64,000 nucleotides of DNA from the NCBI GenBank assembly GCA_046328035.1, contig JAXLXI010000022.1, forward strand, positions 1 through 64,000, given 5' to 3'. The position numbers and the translations under genes are program-made. Of this stretch, positions 43,716-51,644 are shown one piece after another. Under the pieces are notes generated by a model that saw only the letters and a list, made by a program, of their open reading frames with translations, had not been told where the DNA came from and did not search any database. Every line of letters starts with the position of its first letter. Position 1 is the first letter of the stretch. Origin of the DNA: JBGASG01 sp046328035 (GTDB taxonomy: Bacteria; Cyanobacteriota; Vampirovibrionia; Obscuribacterales; Obscuribacteraceae).

Positions 43716-45257
43716 GTGCCATACGACGACCAGATAGGGACCATAGTCCGAAAAATTTGCATGGCCTGTAGCGAAGAGTTCCCAGGCGGCATCGGCGTGT
43801 GTCCGCACGACGGCAATATGCTCGTGCCACTGCCATCGGATCCCTGGGTCGGTCGCAAACTCAATAACTATCAAATTCGCGAAATCATCGGCACGGGCGG
43901 CATGGGTGTCGTCTACCTCGCCTACCACGAGCTGATGGACAAACAGGTGGCGATCAAAATGCTGCGCGCCGCACTGGTGACCGACAGCATGAGCGTCAAA
44001 CGCTTCACTCGCGAAGCGCAAGCTGCCAGCAAGCTCAATCACCCGCACATTATCACTATGTATGACCACGGTTTTACCAACACCGGACAGCCGTTCATGG
44101 TCATGGACTACCTGCGCGGGCATGCTCTGTCTCAGGTGATCAAAGAAAACGGCCACGTCGGAGTCGACCGCGCCATCAATATTCTCGTCCAATCTTGCGA
44201 TGCGCTGGACCATGCTCACAAAAATGGTGTCATCCACCGCGACTTGAAACCGGCCAACATCATGTTGATTACGGCCGAGGACGAAGTCGATTATGTGAAA
44301 GTAGTCGACTTCGGTGTCGCCAAAGTCATGCAACCTGGAGTCTCGCAGGAAGCGCAGAGCTTGACGCAGGCCGGCGAAGTTTGCGGCAGTCCGGTATACA
44401 TGAGCCCCGAACAATGTCTGGGCAAAGAGCTTGACGCGCGTTCCGACATCTATTCGATGGGCGTTTTGATCTATGAGACGCTCACCGGCAAACTGCCTTT
44501 CCTCGGCAAAAACATGGTGGAAACCATGCAGATGCATGTACAGGAAACTCCCAAACGATTTACTGAAATGCGTCCCGATCTCTTTATTCCAGAACGGGTC
44601 GAAGCTGTAGTTCTGAAGGCACTATCCAAAGATCCTGAACAGCGCCCGCAAACGATGTCCGAACTGGCCAATGACTTGCGTATGGCGATACCGCGACCTG
44701 ATCGCGGCTTCTTGCGCGCCGCCATTCCTGCCGATCCAAGCATGCTCAAGGACAAGGAAAAGCAGCGCAAAGAGATGATGATGCTGGGACTGGTAGCTGG
44801 TATTGCGGCAGCCGTCATCGGTGGCGGTCTGTTTTTGATGACGCTCAGTCGCCCGCAGATGAAGATGCCGGCGCAAAGCGCATCGCCCAATCAGAATGAC
44901 GCTCAACCCTTGCCGGGAGCGACACCCAATCATCAGTCCCCAGGCACCACATTTACTACCACTCCCGGCACTACAGACGCCACCACTCCTACCGCCGAGA
45001 CACCGGATAAAAATGCCACGCCCAACGGCACTGAAAAGCCGTTAACTACGACTATACCGGTGTCACCGAAGAACGGCGCGCAGGTGACTGTCACCACTCC
45101 CATCAAAGTAGTTCATCCCAAACGTGTGCCGCCGAAGTCGCTGGCTGCAGTGAATTCGGCCAAGAAACATACACCGGCTCCGCCCAAGAAACAGAACGAT
45201 CAATGGGCTGGACTGTGGAAAGAACACTCTCGTTTTCAGAGCGAAAAGAACGACTAG
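43716..45257 (+). CDS. Ser/Thr protein kinase with N-terminal zinc ribbon and membrane anchor
   Basis: Second Hanks-type kinase of the window. The N-terminus ICMACSEEFPGG and then GVCPHDGNML forms a small zinc ribbon. The kinase domain (about 50-310) is complete: IIGTGGMGVVYLAYHE, VAIKMLRAAL, VIHRDLKPANIMLI, KVVDFGVAKVM and GSPVYMSPEQCLGKELDAR. A transmembrane helix (GLVAGIAAAVIGGGLFLMTL) follows at about 355-378, then a Thr/Pro-rich segment of some 110 residues that would lie outside the cytoplasm, ending with a basic tail. Sequence and layout are close to the kinase at 15530, but the outer segment replaces the second zinc ribbon. It begins at GTG 43716. Convergent on btpA. Confidence 0.92.
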   Translation: MPYDDQIGTIVRKICMACSEEFPGGIGVCPHDGNMLVPLPSDPWVGRKLNNYQIREIIGTGGMGVVYLAYHELMDKQVAIKMLRAALVTDSMSVKRFTREAQAASKLNHPHIITMYDHGFTNTGQPFMVMDYLRGHALSQVIKENGHVGVDRAINILVQSCDALDHAHKNGVIHRDLKPANIMLITAEDEVDYVKVVDFGVAKVMQPGVSQEAQSLTQAGEVCGSPVYMSPEQCLGKELDARSDIYSMGVLIYETLTGKLPFLGKNMVETMQMHVQETPKRFTEMRPDLFIPERVEAVVLKALSKDPEQRPQTMSELANDLRMAIPRPDRGFLRAAIPADPSMLKDKEKQRKEMMMLGLVAGIAAAVIGGGLFLMTLSRPQMKMPAQSASPNQNDAQPLPGATPNHQSPGTTFTTTPGTTDATTPTAETPDKNATPNGTEKPLTTTIPVSPKNGAQVTVTTPIKVVHPKRVPPKSLAAVNSAKKHTPAPPKKQNDQWAGLWKEHSRFQSEKND

Positions 45258-45270
45258 GCGCAACTAACGA

Positions 45271-46056
45271 CTAGACTCGTACTCGCTCCATCAAGCCTTT
45301 CACGCGCGCGGCGTCGACGTGGTTGTACCATTTTCCGTCTTTCTTCAGCGACGATCCGACGATCAGTCCCTGACAGTGAGAGCGGAATGAGTCGATGTTA
45401 TCGGCGCTGACTCCGGAGCCGACCAGCACACTGCCGGTGGTGGCAGCCCTGACCGCTCGCACTTCCGCAGCATCAGGGGCGTAACCGGTGGCGCTGCCGG
45501 TTACAATCACACCGTCAGCTTTGAAGAACTCGGCGGCGTGTGCAGTTTCTACCAGGCTGACATCGCCTGTAATGGCGTGCGCGGAGTGTTTCTTCTTAAT
45601 GTCCGCAAATATCTTTATCGGCTCTGCGTGCAGCTGGGCTCGGCGGCGAATCAGGCTGGCCGCAGATGCCTGTATCAGCCCCTCATCGGCTACGTGGGCA
45701 AATACAAAACCTTCCACGCGAATGAAGTCGAGTCCGGCGGCAACCGCCACACCCAACGCCTCCAGATTGGCGCCCGCCAGAATTTGTATGCCGAGCGAAA
45801 CCGTGGTGGCACTTCTGACTGCCTGCGCCACCATCGTCATGGCGGCGGTTGTTTCCGGTTCGACGTGCCCTTTAAGATAAGGCGTGTCGTGCATGTTCTC
45901 GATAATCAGCGCGTCGATGCCGTTCTGTTCGTAGAGAAGCGCATCGCTCACCGCCAGGCGCACGATCTCCTGCATGTCGCCTCCATATGAGGCTGACCCG
46001 GGCAGCGGCAGCACGTGCACGCAGCCGATCACCGCACACTGTTTGTTGTTGTACAT
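45271..46056 (-). CDS. BtpA/SgcQ-family TIM-barrel protein
   Basis: Member of the BtpA/SgcQ family; BtpA was described in cyanobacteria as needed for photosystem I accumulation, but most relatives lack photosynthesis and their reaction is unknown. The sequence has CVHVLPLPGSASYGG at the start, then ALIIENMHDTPYL, GIQILAGANLEALGVAVAAG, DGVIVTGSATGYAPD and VLVGSGVSADNIDSF, the phosphate-binding end of a TIM barrel. Its ATG overlaps the stop of the kynurenine formamidase gene (TGATG), so it is the last gene of the leftward kynurenine operon; a role in the pathway is worth testing but unproven. 261 residues. Confidence 0.85.
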   Translation of the reverse strand: MYNNKQCAVIGCVHVLPLPGSASYGGDMQEIVRLAVSDALLYEQNGIDALIIENMHDTPYLKGHVEPETTAAMTMVAQAVRSATTVSLGIQILAGANLEALGVAVAAGLDFIRVEGFVFAHVADEGLIQASAASLIRRRAQLHAEPIKIFADIKKKHSAHAITGDVSLVETAHAAEFFKADGVIVTGSATGYAPDAAEVRAVRAATTGSVLVGSGVSADNIDSFRSHCQGLIVGSSLKKDGKWYNHVDAARVKGLMERVRV

Positions 46057-46757
46057 CAGGGAGTTCCCAACAGCACGGCTCGCACCGGTGATGCCTCCAG
46101 TTCCATAAACTTGAGCGGCAGTGCCACCAGGAAATAGCGGCCTTCGGCAACACGCGTCAGGTCCAGATTCTCCAGCCAGCTCATGCCGCCGGCTTCCAGC
46201 GCGTGGTGCGTCTCCAGGGTCTTCGATGTCGTTTGATCCACTGATGGGGTGTCGATGCCGAGTAGCCTGATGCCGAATTGTTTCGCTTTCTCTACGAGTT
46301 TGACTGTGAAGTAGGCATACTCGTCTTCGAAAACATCGTAGTTGATGACGATCTGCGTGCGAAACAAGATGCGCTCCGGAATGCGTTGCATGTCAGTGAG
46401 TTTCTCTTCGAGGAGCACCGACGGCAAGCCTTTCTTGAAAGGGGCGGCATCGATAACGAAACATTCGCCGATGTATGGTGCCAGCGGCATGGCACCGGCC
46501 ATGGCATCAAGGGCGTCCATGTCGCCGCCGATGTGCGATGGGGCATCAGCGTGGGTTCCGACGTGCGGGCTCATGGTCAGCGCCGTTAAGTTGATGATCT
46601 GGGAATCGGCGTATGTGAGAGTCATATGTTTGCTGAACGGCACATCGCCGGGAAAACATGCCGAGGTGGACGTGACCGGCTGGGAAATATCGATGATGCG
46701 CAGCTTGTTTCCAGACAAGGTGGATGCCATGGAATCTGTCAGTTCTGCAGAACTCAT
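46056..46757 (-). CDS. kynB: Kynurenine formamidase
   Basis: Cyclase-family zinc hydrolase that converts N-formylkynurenine to kynurenine and formate. The metal site is intact in MSPHVGTHADAPSHI (HxGTHxDxPxH), with further family segments RIIDISQPVTSTSACFPGD, LFRTQIVINYDVF and LLGIDTPSVDQTTSKTLETHH. The ATG at 46757 has AAGGAA eight bases upstream; a TTG at 46763 is the longer alternative. About 233 residues. It is fifth in the leftward operon, following kmo by 12 bases and overlapping the BtpA gene. Confidence 0.93.
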   Translation of the reverse strand: MSSAELTDSMASTLSGNKLRIIDISQPVTSTSACFPGDVPFSKHMTLTYADSQIINLTALTMSPHVGTHADAPSHIGGDMDALDAMAGAMPLAPYIGECFVIDAAPFKKGLPSVLLEEKLTDMQRIPERILFRTQIVINYDVFEDEYAYFTVKLVEKAKQFGIRLLGIDTPSVDQTTSKTLETHHALEAGGMSWLENLDLTRVAEGRYFLVALPLKFMELEASPVRAVLLGTP

Positions 46758-46769
46758 AGTCAATGTTCC

Positions 46770-48203
46770 TTATCGCGACGCCGACGTCAGTTCTTTCAAA
46801 TACGGGGTCAACATGTGGGCAAGACGCGTGTCGATCAGAGCTTTGGCTTTAACCAGGTCGACCTGATCGGCATGCTCGATGCCGTCGCACAACTCATTCA
46901 TGATCTCTTGCTCGATGGCGCCTACATCCAGAGCCAGTTTATAAGGAACCGAACTGAACGTGACGAGCGCGTAGCGGCTGATGTATTGTCCTGGGAATTC
47001 GCGCTGCAAAACTTTTTCGACGCTCTTCTCCAGCAGGAAACGTGGCTGCCCGACTTTGTCGCGCATTTCGACAAAATTCTCGACGGCCATGTCGGCAATG
47101 GCGTCGGTATTTTGCTTGCGCAGATGGAAGAATTTATCGAAGATTTGCTCCCAGGGGACGGTTGCCACATCGGGGCTGGCGTTGCCCTGGATGTGCTCAT
47201 CCAGACAACGCGCGAAAACCGTACAATCTTCAAAGCCGCAGTTCATGCCTTGCCCGAAGAACGGCACGATGCCGTGTGCCGCATCGCCCAGAATCAGCGC
47301 CTTGCCGCCCACATACCAGGGCGCACTTTTCACCGTCCACATTTCGCCGACCGGATTGGCTGCCCATGTTTCTTCAAAGTCGTGCATCAGTGCCAGCGCA
47401 TCGGGAAATTGTTCTTCGAAGAATTCCCGAGCCAGTTTCGGCGTGCTCAACTTTTCAAAACTGGGATCGCCTTTGTAGGCAAGGAACAATGTGCACGTAT
47501 AACTGCCCTCGAAATTAGGCAGCGCAATCAACATATAAGTGGTCCGCGGCCAGATGTGCAGCGCGTTCTTTTCCATCTTATAGGAACCGCCCGGACCAGG
47601 CAGAATCACCAGCTCTTTATAGCCGTATTCGAGCAGCCAGCCCTGGTTGACGAAACCCGACCGCTTCTCCATGTCGTTGCGAATCGCCGATGCCGATCCG
47701 TCCGTACCCAGCACCAGTGGCGATACCAGGTGACAATCGGCGCCGACTCGATCGTCGTGAACTTTCAGCAGCCCTTTGTCGAAATCCATACCGTCGACGC
47801 GCTGACTGAACCGAAACTCGACCAGTCCCGTTTCTTCCGCGAACGTCATCAAAGACTTGTTGAGGTCGGCGCGGGAAATGGAGTTTATGTACTCGGAATC
47901 GTCCTTGCCGTATGGCTGATACGCCAGTTCTCCCTTGATGGGATGAATCATGCGTCCGCGCATCGGCACTGCTTGCGCCAGAATATCGTCGTCCAGTCCG
48001 ACATCTTTGAGCGCGCGAATGCCGCGGGTGGAGATGGCGAGGTTGATCGAGCGACCGGCGGCTACCTTCTCTTTGCGCATGTCGGGGCGTTTCTCAAGCA
48101 CCAGGCTCTTAAGGTTGCGGCGAGCGAGAAACATCGCCAGAAGCGATCCCACCAGTCCACCCCCGACGATAACGATTCGGTCTTCTTGTTTTACTTCAGT
48201 CAT
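46770..48203 (-). CDS. kmo: Kynurenine 3-monooxygenase
   Basis: FAD-dependent hydroxylase that turns kynurenine into 3-hydroxykynurenine with NADPH and oxygen. The FAD-binding fold starts IVIVGGGLVGSLLAMFLARR; GRSINLAISTRGIRALKDVG is the characteristic KMO block, followed by ISRADLNKSLM and the second FAD motif KALILGDAAHGIVPFFGQGMN, quoted here in two parts as KALILGDAAHGIV and PFFGQGMN. A C-terminal region of about 70 residues (VTFSSVPYKLALDVGAIE onward) is like the membrane-targeting region of eukaryotic KMO but I cannot tell whether it is membrane-bound. 477 residues; ATGA overlap with kynU. Confidence 0.95.
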   Translation of the reverse strand: MTEVKQEDRIVIVGGGLVGSLLAMFLARRNLKSLVLEKRPDMRKEKVAAGRSINLAISTRGIRALKDVGLDDDILAQAVPMRGRMIHPIKGELAYQPYGKDDSEYINSISRADLNKSLMTFAEETGLVEFRFSQRVDGMDFDKGLLKVHDDRVGADCHLVSPLVLGTDGSASAIRNDMEKRSGFVNQGWLLEYGYKELVILPGPGGSYKMEKNALHIWPRTTYMLIALPNFEGSYTCTLFLAYKGDPSFEKLSTPKLAREFFEEQFPDALALMHDFEETWAANPVGEMWTVKSAPWYVGGKALILGDAAHGIVPFFGQGMNCGFEDCTVFARCLDEHIQGNASPDVATVPWEQIFDKFFHLRKQNTDAIADMAVENFVEMRDKVGQPRFLLEKSVEKVLQREFPGQYISRYALVTFSSVPYKLALDVGAIEQEIMNELCDGIEHADQVDLVKAKALIDTRLAHMLTPYLKELTSASR

Positions 48204-49504
48204 TTTGCAAATTCAGAAAAAACATTTGTGAAACGATAGGCATCTAGAAATGTGTTGTACAGCGGTACAGGCGCGCATCGGATGATGTCCGGTTCGCGGA
48301 AGTCGCAAACCGCACCGGCAGCCGCCAGCTTGGTTTGCAATTCTTTGGGATGGGAGATTTTGACCCGTACGGAGAGCTGGCAACCCCGTTCGTCCGGGTT
48401 GTCCGGCGTGACGACGGTGCAGAAATTATTGGGCAGGCTTTTCAGCAAGAACGCCAGGTATGACGTAAGGACGACGCTCTTGGCGCGCAATTCCTTCATC
48501 GTTGCGGCATCGAAAAGTTCCATGGATGCCCGCAAGGCCGCGAGTGGATAAATCGGTGGATTGCTCAGCTGCCACGCTTCCACCGTCGGAATCGGATGGA
48601 AATCGGGACCCATTTGAAATCTTGTTTTCTTATCGTGCCCCCACCAGCCTTCAAAGCGAGGTATATCGACCAGCCCCAGATGGCGGCTGTTCACGAAACA
48701 ACCGGACAGTCCGCCCGGACCGCAGTTCAAGTATTTATAGCTGCACCAGACCGCGAAATCCACATCCCAGTCATGCAGGTGAAGATGCAGATTGCCGGCG
48801 CCGTGAGCGAGATTGAGACCGACCTGACAGCCCTTAGCATGAGCTGCTTTCGTAATCGCCGGCACATCGAACGCTTGACCGGTGAGGTAATTCACGTCTC
48901 CGAGAAGCACCAGCGCAATCTGGTCGCCTTCTTTTTCAATCAGTTCAAGAATGTCTTCTGTACGAAATGTCTGTTCGCCGGCCGGCGGTTTCAGCTCGAG
49001 CACCGACTGCGCCGGGTCCAGCCCGTGAAAGCGTGCCTGCGACTTGACTGCATATTGATCGGATGGAAACGCGTTGCCCTCGATCAGTATTTTGTGTCGC
49101 GTTTTGGTCGGACGATAGAAACTGACCATCATCAAATGCAAATTGACCGTCAGCGTGTTCATCACCACCACTTCCTGCGGTTGCGCACCGACCAGGCGAG
49201 CAGTGGACTCGGTGAGAAACTCGTGATACGGCAGCCACGGATGCCTGGCTGCCCAGTGCCCTTCCACACCCAGGCGCGCCCAGTCATCGAGTTCTTCGTT
49301 GATGTACTCTTTAGCCTTGCGCGGTTGCAGCCCCAGTGAGTTGCCGGCGAAGTAAATCGCCTCCGCACCGGATTCGGTGCGTGGTATCAAGAATTCAGAG
49401 CGGTATTTGGACAACTGATCTTTGGCGTCCATCTCTCTGGCGAAGGCTTCGTTGGATTGAAAGCTGGTTTCCGGCTGCGCTGGTGCGGTCTGTGGCGAAG
49501 TCAT
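48200..49504 (-). CDS. kynU: Kynureninase
   Basis: PLP-dependent enzyme that cleaves 3-hydroxykynurenine to 3-hydroxyanthranilate and alanine. Diagnostic segments are YFAGNSLGLQPRKAK, EFLTESTARLVGAQP, VVMNTLTVNLHLMMVSFYRP, GLNLAHGAGNLHLHLHDWDV with the PLP-stacking and aspartate residues, and DFAVWCSYKYLNCGPGG that contains the Schiff-base lysine. 434 residues, as usual. Overlaps both neighbours by ATGA. Confidence 0.95.
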   Translation of the reverse strand: MTSPQTAPAQPETSFQSNEAFAREMDAKDQLSKYRSEFLIPRTESGAEAIYFAGNSLGLQPRKAKEYINEELDDWARLGVEGHWAARHPWLPYHEFLTESTARLVGAQPQEVVVMNTLTVNLHLMMVSFYRPTKTRHKILIEGNAFPSDQYAVKSQARFHGLDPAQSVLELKPPAGEQTFRTEDILELIEKEGDQIALVLLGDVNYLTGQAFDVPAITKAAHAKGCQVGLNLAHGAGNLHLHLHDWDVDFAVWCSYKYLNCGPGGLSGCFVNSRHLGLVDIPRFEGWWGHDKKTRFQMGPDFHPIPTVEAWQLSNPPIYPLAALRASMELFDAATMKELRAKSVVLTSYLAFLLKSLPNNFCTVVTPDNPDERGCQLSVRVKISHPKELQTKLAAAGAVCDFREPDIIRCAPVPLYNTFLDAYRFTNVFSEFAK

Positions 49505-50583
49505 TTCTTATCACCTGTGCGTGTTGAAGAAGCCAGTGCGTCCTTGTGCGCGTCGCCCTCAGGCAGACCGTGCTTGGCCGGCGATACTCCCAGCCAATCA
49601 ATGGCGTTGCGCCAGAGCAGTTTTTCGCGAGTGCCGGCGCTCAAATCTTCCATCGATTCGATCATTTCACCCGCTTTCAACTCTCCCAGAGGAAACGGAT
49701 AATCGGTACCGAGCGCGATCTTATCTTCACCTAGTATCTCGATCACGTACCTGAGTGTGCGCGGATCGTGGACCAGTGAGTCGACCCAGAACTTGCCGGC
49801 ATAGCTGATCGGGGGCTTATCGTTGTCGATGGCGCAAAGATCCGGACGCGCCTGAAAGCCGTGTTCGAGGCGACCGATGGTCCCCGGAAAAGCACCGCCG
49901 CCGTGAGCAAATGCGACGCGCAATCCAGGCAGTCTTTCAAACACGCCACCGAAGATCATCGACGCGATGGCCAGTGCACCTTCAGCCGGCATCCCCACCA
50001 GCCAGGGCAGCCAGTATTTGCTCATGCGCTCCTGCCCGACCATGTCCCATGGGTGCACGAACAGAGCGGCACCCAACTCTTCGGCTTTGCGGAAAAACGG
50101 AAACAGGTTTTCGTCGCTTAAGTTCCATTGATTGACGTGGCTGCCAATCTGAATGCCGGCGAAATTCAAATCCTTCATGCATCGCTCGAGTTCTTTGACA
50201 GCCAGATCGGGGCTCTGCAGGGGTACGGTGCCCAGTCCGATGAAGCGCCGCGGATCGCTCTCTACAACTTCAGCCAGGTGATCGTTGAGAAACTGCGCCA
50301 CCGCCAGACCGTCCTGGGGTTGAGTCCAGTAGCTGAACATGACGGGCACGGTGGACAACACCTGCACGTCCACCGCGGCCTCTTCGCATTCTTTGAGGCG
50401 GACCTGGGGGTCCCAACAATTGCACTCGACTTCGCGGAAGAACTTGCCATCGTCGCCGACCATATTCTTGAAGCCCGGACGCGAACCCTCTTGCAGAGTA
50501 ATAAATCCGCCATAGCCGAACTCGTCTTTAAAGCTTGGCAGCTTCTCCGGCAAGATGTGAGTGTGGATGTCGATTTTTGGCAT
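49501..50583 (-). CDS. nbaD: 2-amino-3-carboxymuconate-6-semialdehyde decarboxylase
   Basis: Amidohydrolase-fold zinc enzyme (ACMSD) that removes carbon dioxide from the unstable ring-opened product, sending it to degradation rather than quinolinate. PKIDIHTHILPEK gives the two N-terminal zinc histidines; FVHPWDM, VAFAHGGGAFPGTIGRLEHG and the zinc aspartate in ALGTDYPFPLGE complete the site. The start ATG at 50583 is chosen because the family protein begins MxKIDIHTHI; the open frame up to 50739 runs into the dioxygenase gene. 360 residues, slightly longer than usual at the C-terminus (KHGLPEGDAHKD tail). Confidence 0.94.
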   Translation of the reverse strand: MPKIDIHTHILPEKLPSFKDEFGYGGFITLQEGSRPGFKNMVGDDGKFFREVECNCWDPQVRLKECEEAAVDVQVLSTVPVMFSYWTQPQDGLAVAQFLNDHLAEVVESDPRRFIGLGTVPLQSPDLAVKELERCMKDLNFAGIQIGSHVNQWNLSDENLFPFFRKAEELGAALFVHPWDMVGQERMSKYWLPWLVGMPAEGALAIASMIFGGVFERLPGLRVAFAHGGGAFPGTIGRLEHGFQARPDLCAIDNDKPPISYAGKFWVDSLVHDPRTLRYVIEILGEDKIALGTDYPFPLGELKAGEMIESMEDLSAGTREKLLWRNAIDWLGVSPAKHGLPEGDAHKDALASSTRTGDKK

Positions 50584-50600
50584 CGGCTGTTGGAAAGAAA

Positions 50601-51116
50601 TTAGTTCCTCGTCATTTTGGCGCCGCACTGCTTGCAAACGCAGTTGGCTTCCTCGGCGTAGAAACGGTCGAATACGGGCGGTAGCTGGGTTACCAGGTTC
50701 GTGACATGCATGAATTCTTCGTAGAGCTTGGAGCCGCACTTTTCACAGTGCCAAATGAACCCATCCATCTCCTTGTCACTGCGCTGGCGCTCGATAACCA
50801 ATCCGACCGTGTTGGCGGGACGGCGCGGGGAATGGGGGGTGTTGGGCGGTAGAAGGAAGATTTCCCCTTCACAGATTGGGATGTCGACAGGCTTGCCTTC
50901 TTCCCTGTCAATGATCTTGAGGACCATGTCGCCCTCGACCTGGTAGAAAAATTCCTCGCCGGGATTGACATGGTAGTCAGTGCGGGAGTTGGGTCCGCCC
51001 ACCACCATTATCATGAACTCGCGGTCTTCCCAGACCAGCTTGTTGCCCACCGGTGGCTTCAGAAGATGGCGGTGTTCATCAATCCACTTGCGAAAATTGA
51101 TCGTTCCCAGTTTCAT
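50601..51116 (-). CDS. nbaC: 3-hydroxyanthranilate 3,4-dioxygenase
   Basis: Non-heme iron cupin enzyme that opens the ring of 3-hydroxyanthranilate. Visible metal ligands are His49 in TDYHVNP, Glu55 in GEEFFYQ and His95 in NTPHSP. The bacterial type has a second, rubredoxin-like metal site: here HCEKCG (Cys124, Cys127) and VCKQCG (Cys161, Cys164). Length 171 residues is typical. First gene of the leftward operon, divergent from the RidA gene across 84 bases. A GGAAA lies just upstream of the ATG. Confidence 0.95.
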   Translation of the reverse strand: MKLGTINFRKWIDEHRHLLKPPVGNKLVWEDREFMIMVVGGPNSRTDYHVNPGEEFFYQVEGDMVLKIIDREEGKPVDIPICEGEIFLLPPNTPHSPRRPANTVGLVIERQRSDKEMDGFIWHCEKCGSKLYEEFMHVTNLVTQLPPVFDRFYAEEANCVCKQCGAKMTRN

Positions 51117-51200
51117 GGCAAATTTCCAAATTGAGCAGGGGGCTAAATTATCGCAAGCAAACGGGGACTGTGATCAAAGAATTTGCTAGTATTTCCGGCA
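51117..51200. promoter_or_regulatory. Divergent control region of the kynurenine genes
   Basis: The only gap between the two kynurenine gene sets is 84 bases. On the minus strand a GATAAT near 51147-51152 with TTGATC 19 bases upstream is a weak promoter candidate for nbaC. I see no clear operator palindrome and no rightward promoter I would defend. Confidence 0.35.
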
Positions 51201-51632
51201 ATGTATCAGCGTCAGGGCATCCAATTGCAAGAAGAGGCTCCGAGTCCGCTCGGCGCCTACTCACATGCCGTCAAGGCGGGACCATTCCTGTTCGTCTCCG
51301 GACAGGGCTGCCGCGATCCTAAGAGCGGTATCGAGTGTGGTATCACCCTCGATGAAAACGGCAAGATCACTGCCTATGACATCGAGGCGCAGACAGAAGG
51401 GTGTCTGCAGAACTTGATCGCGGTTTTGCGCGCGGCCGGCTGCACGCTGGAAGATGTGGTGGATGTTACGGTTTTCCTCGCCAACATGGAAGACTTTCCA
51501 CGTTACAACCAGGTATACGCGAAATTCTTCGGTTTTTCGCAACCGCCAGCCCGCACGACCATACAGGCAGCTCGCCTGCCCGGACGCAATTACATAGAAA
51601 TCAAGGCCATTGCTCTTTGCAAACAAACCTGA
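51201..51632 (+). CDS. RidA-family protein, probable 2-aminomuconate deaminase
   Basis: A RidA/YjgF-fold protein. In known bacterial pathways a RidA-type 2-aminomuconate deaminase (AmnD/NbaF) acts directly after the aminomuconate-semialdehyde dehydrogenase, whose gene is next here, so that is the likely role. Seen features: SPLGAYSHAVKAGPFLFVSGQGCRDP, split as SPLGAYSHAVKAG and PFLFVSGQGCRDP, then NLIAVLRAAGCTLEDVVDV, VFLANMEDFPRYNQVYAKFF and PPARTTIQAARLP with the substrate arginine. The ATG at 51201 is preferred over the TTG at 51183. 143 residues. Stop lies 12 bases before the ALDH start. Confidence 0.85.
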   Translation: MYQRQGIQLQEEAPSPLGAYSHAVKAGPFLFVSGQGCRDPKSGIECGITLDENGKITAYDIEAQTEGCLQNLIAVLRAAGCTLEDVVDVTVFLANMEDFPRYNQVYAKFFGFSQPPARTTIQAARLPGRNYIEIKAIALCKQT

Positions 51633-51644
51633 GTGAGGGTGATC

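Noticed and set aside
47205..47222. Sequence ACGCGCGAAAACCGTAC, resembling the dispersed element
   Set aside because: Part of the conserved KMO coding sequence and with only four A residues; explained by codons.
46626..48239. 537-codon open frame on the plus strand
   Set aside because: Antisense to kmo, which has complete FAD and KMO signatures; the plus-strand protein shows no known domain.
51516..51546. GCGAAATTC and GGTTTTTCGC inverted pair
   Set aside because: Falls in the conserved AKFFGFSQPPA part of the RidA gene; coding constraint explains it.
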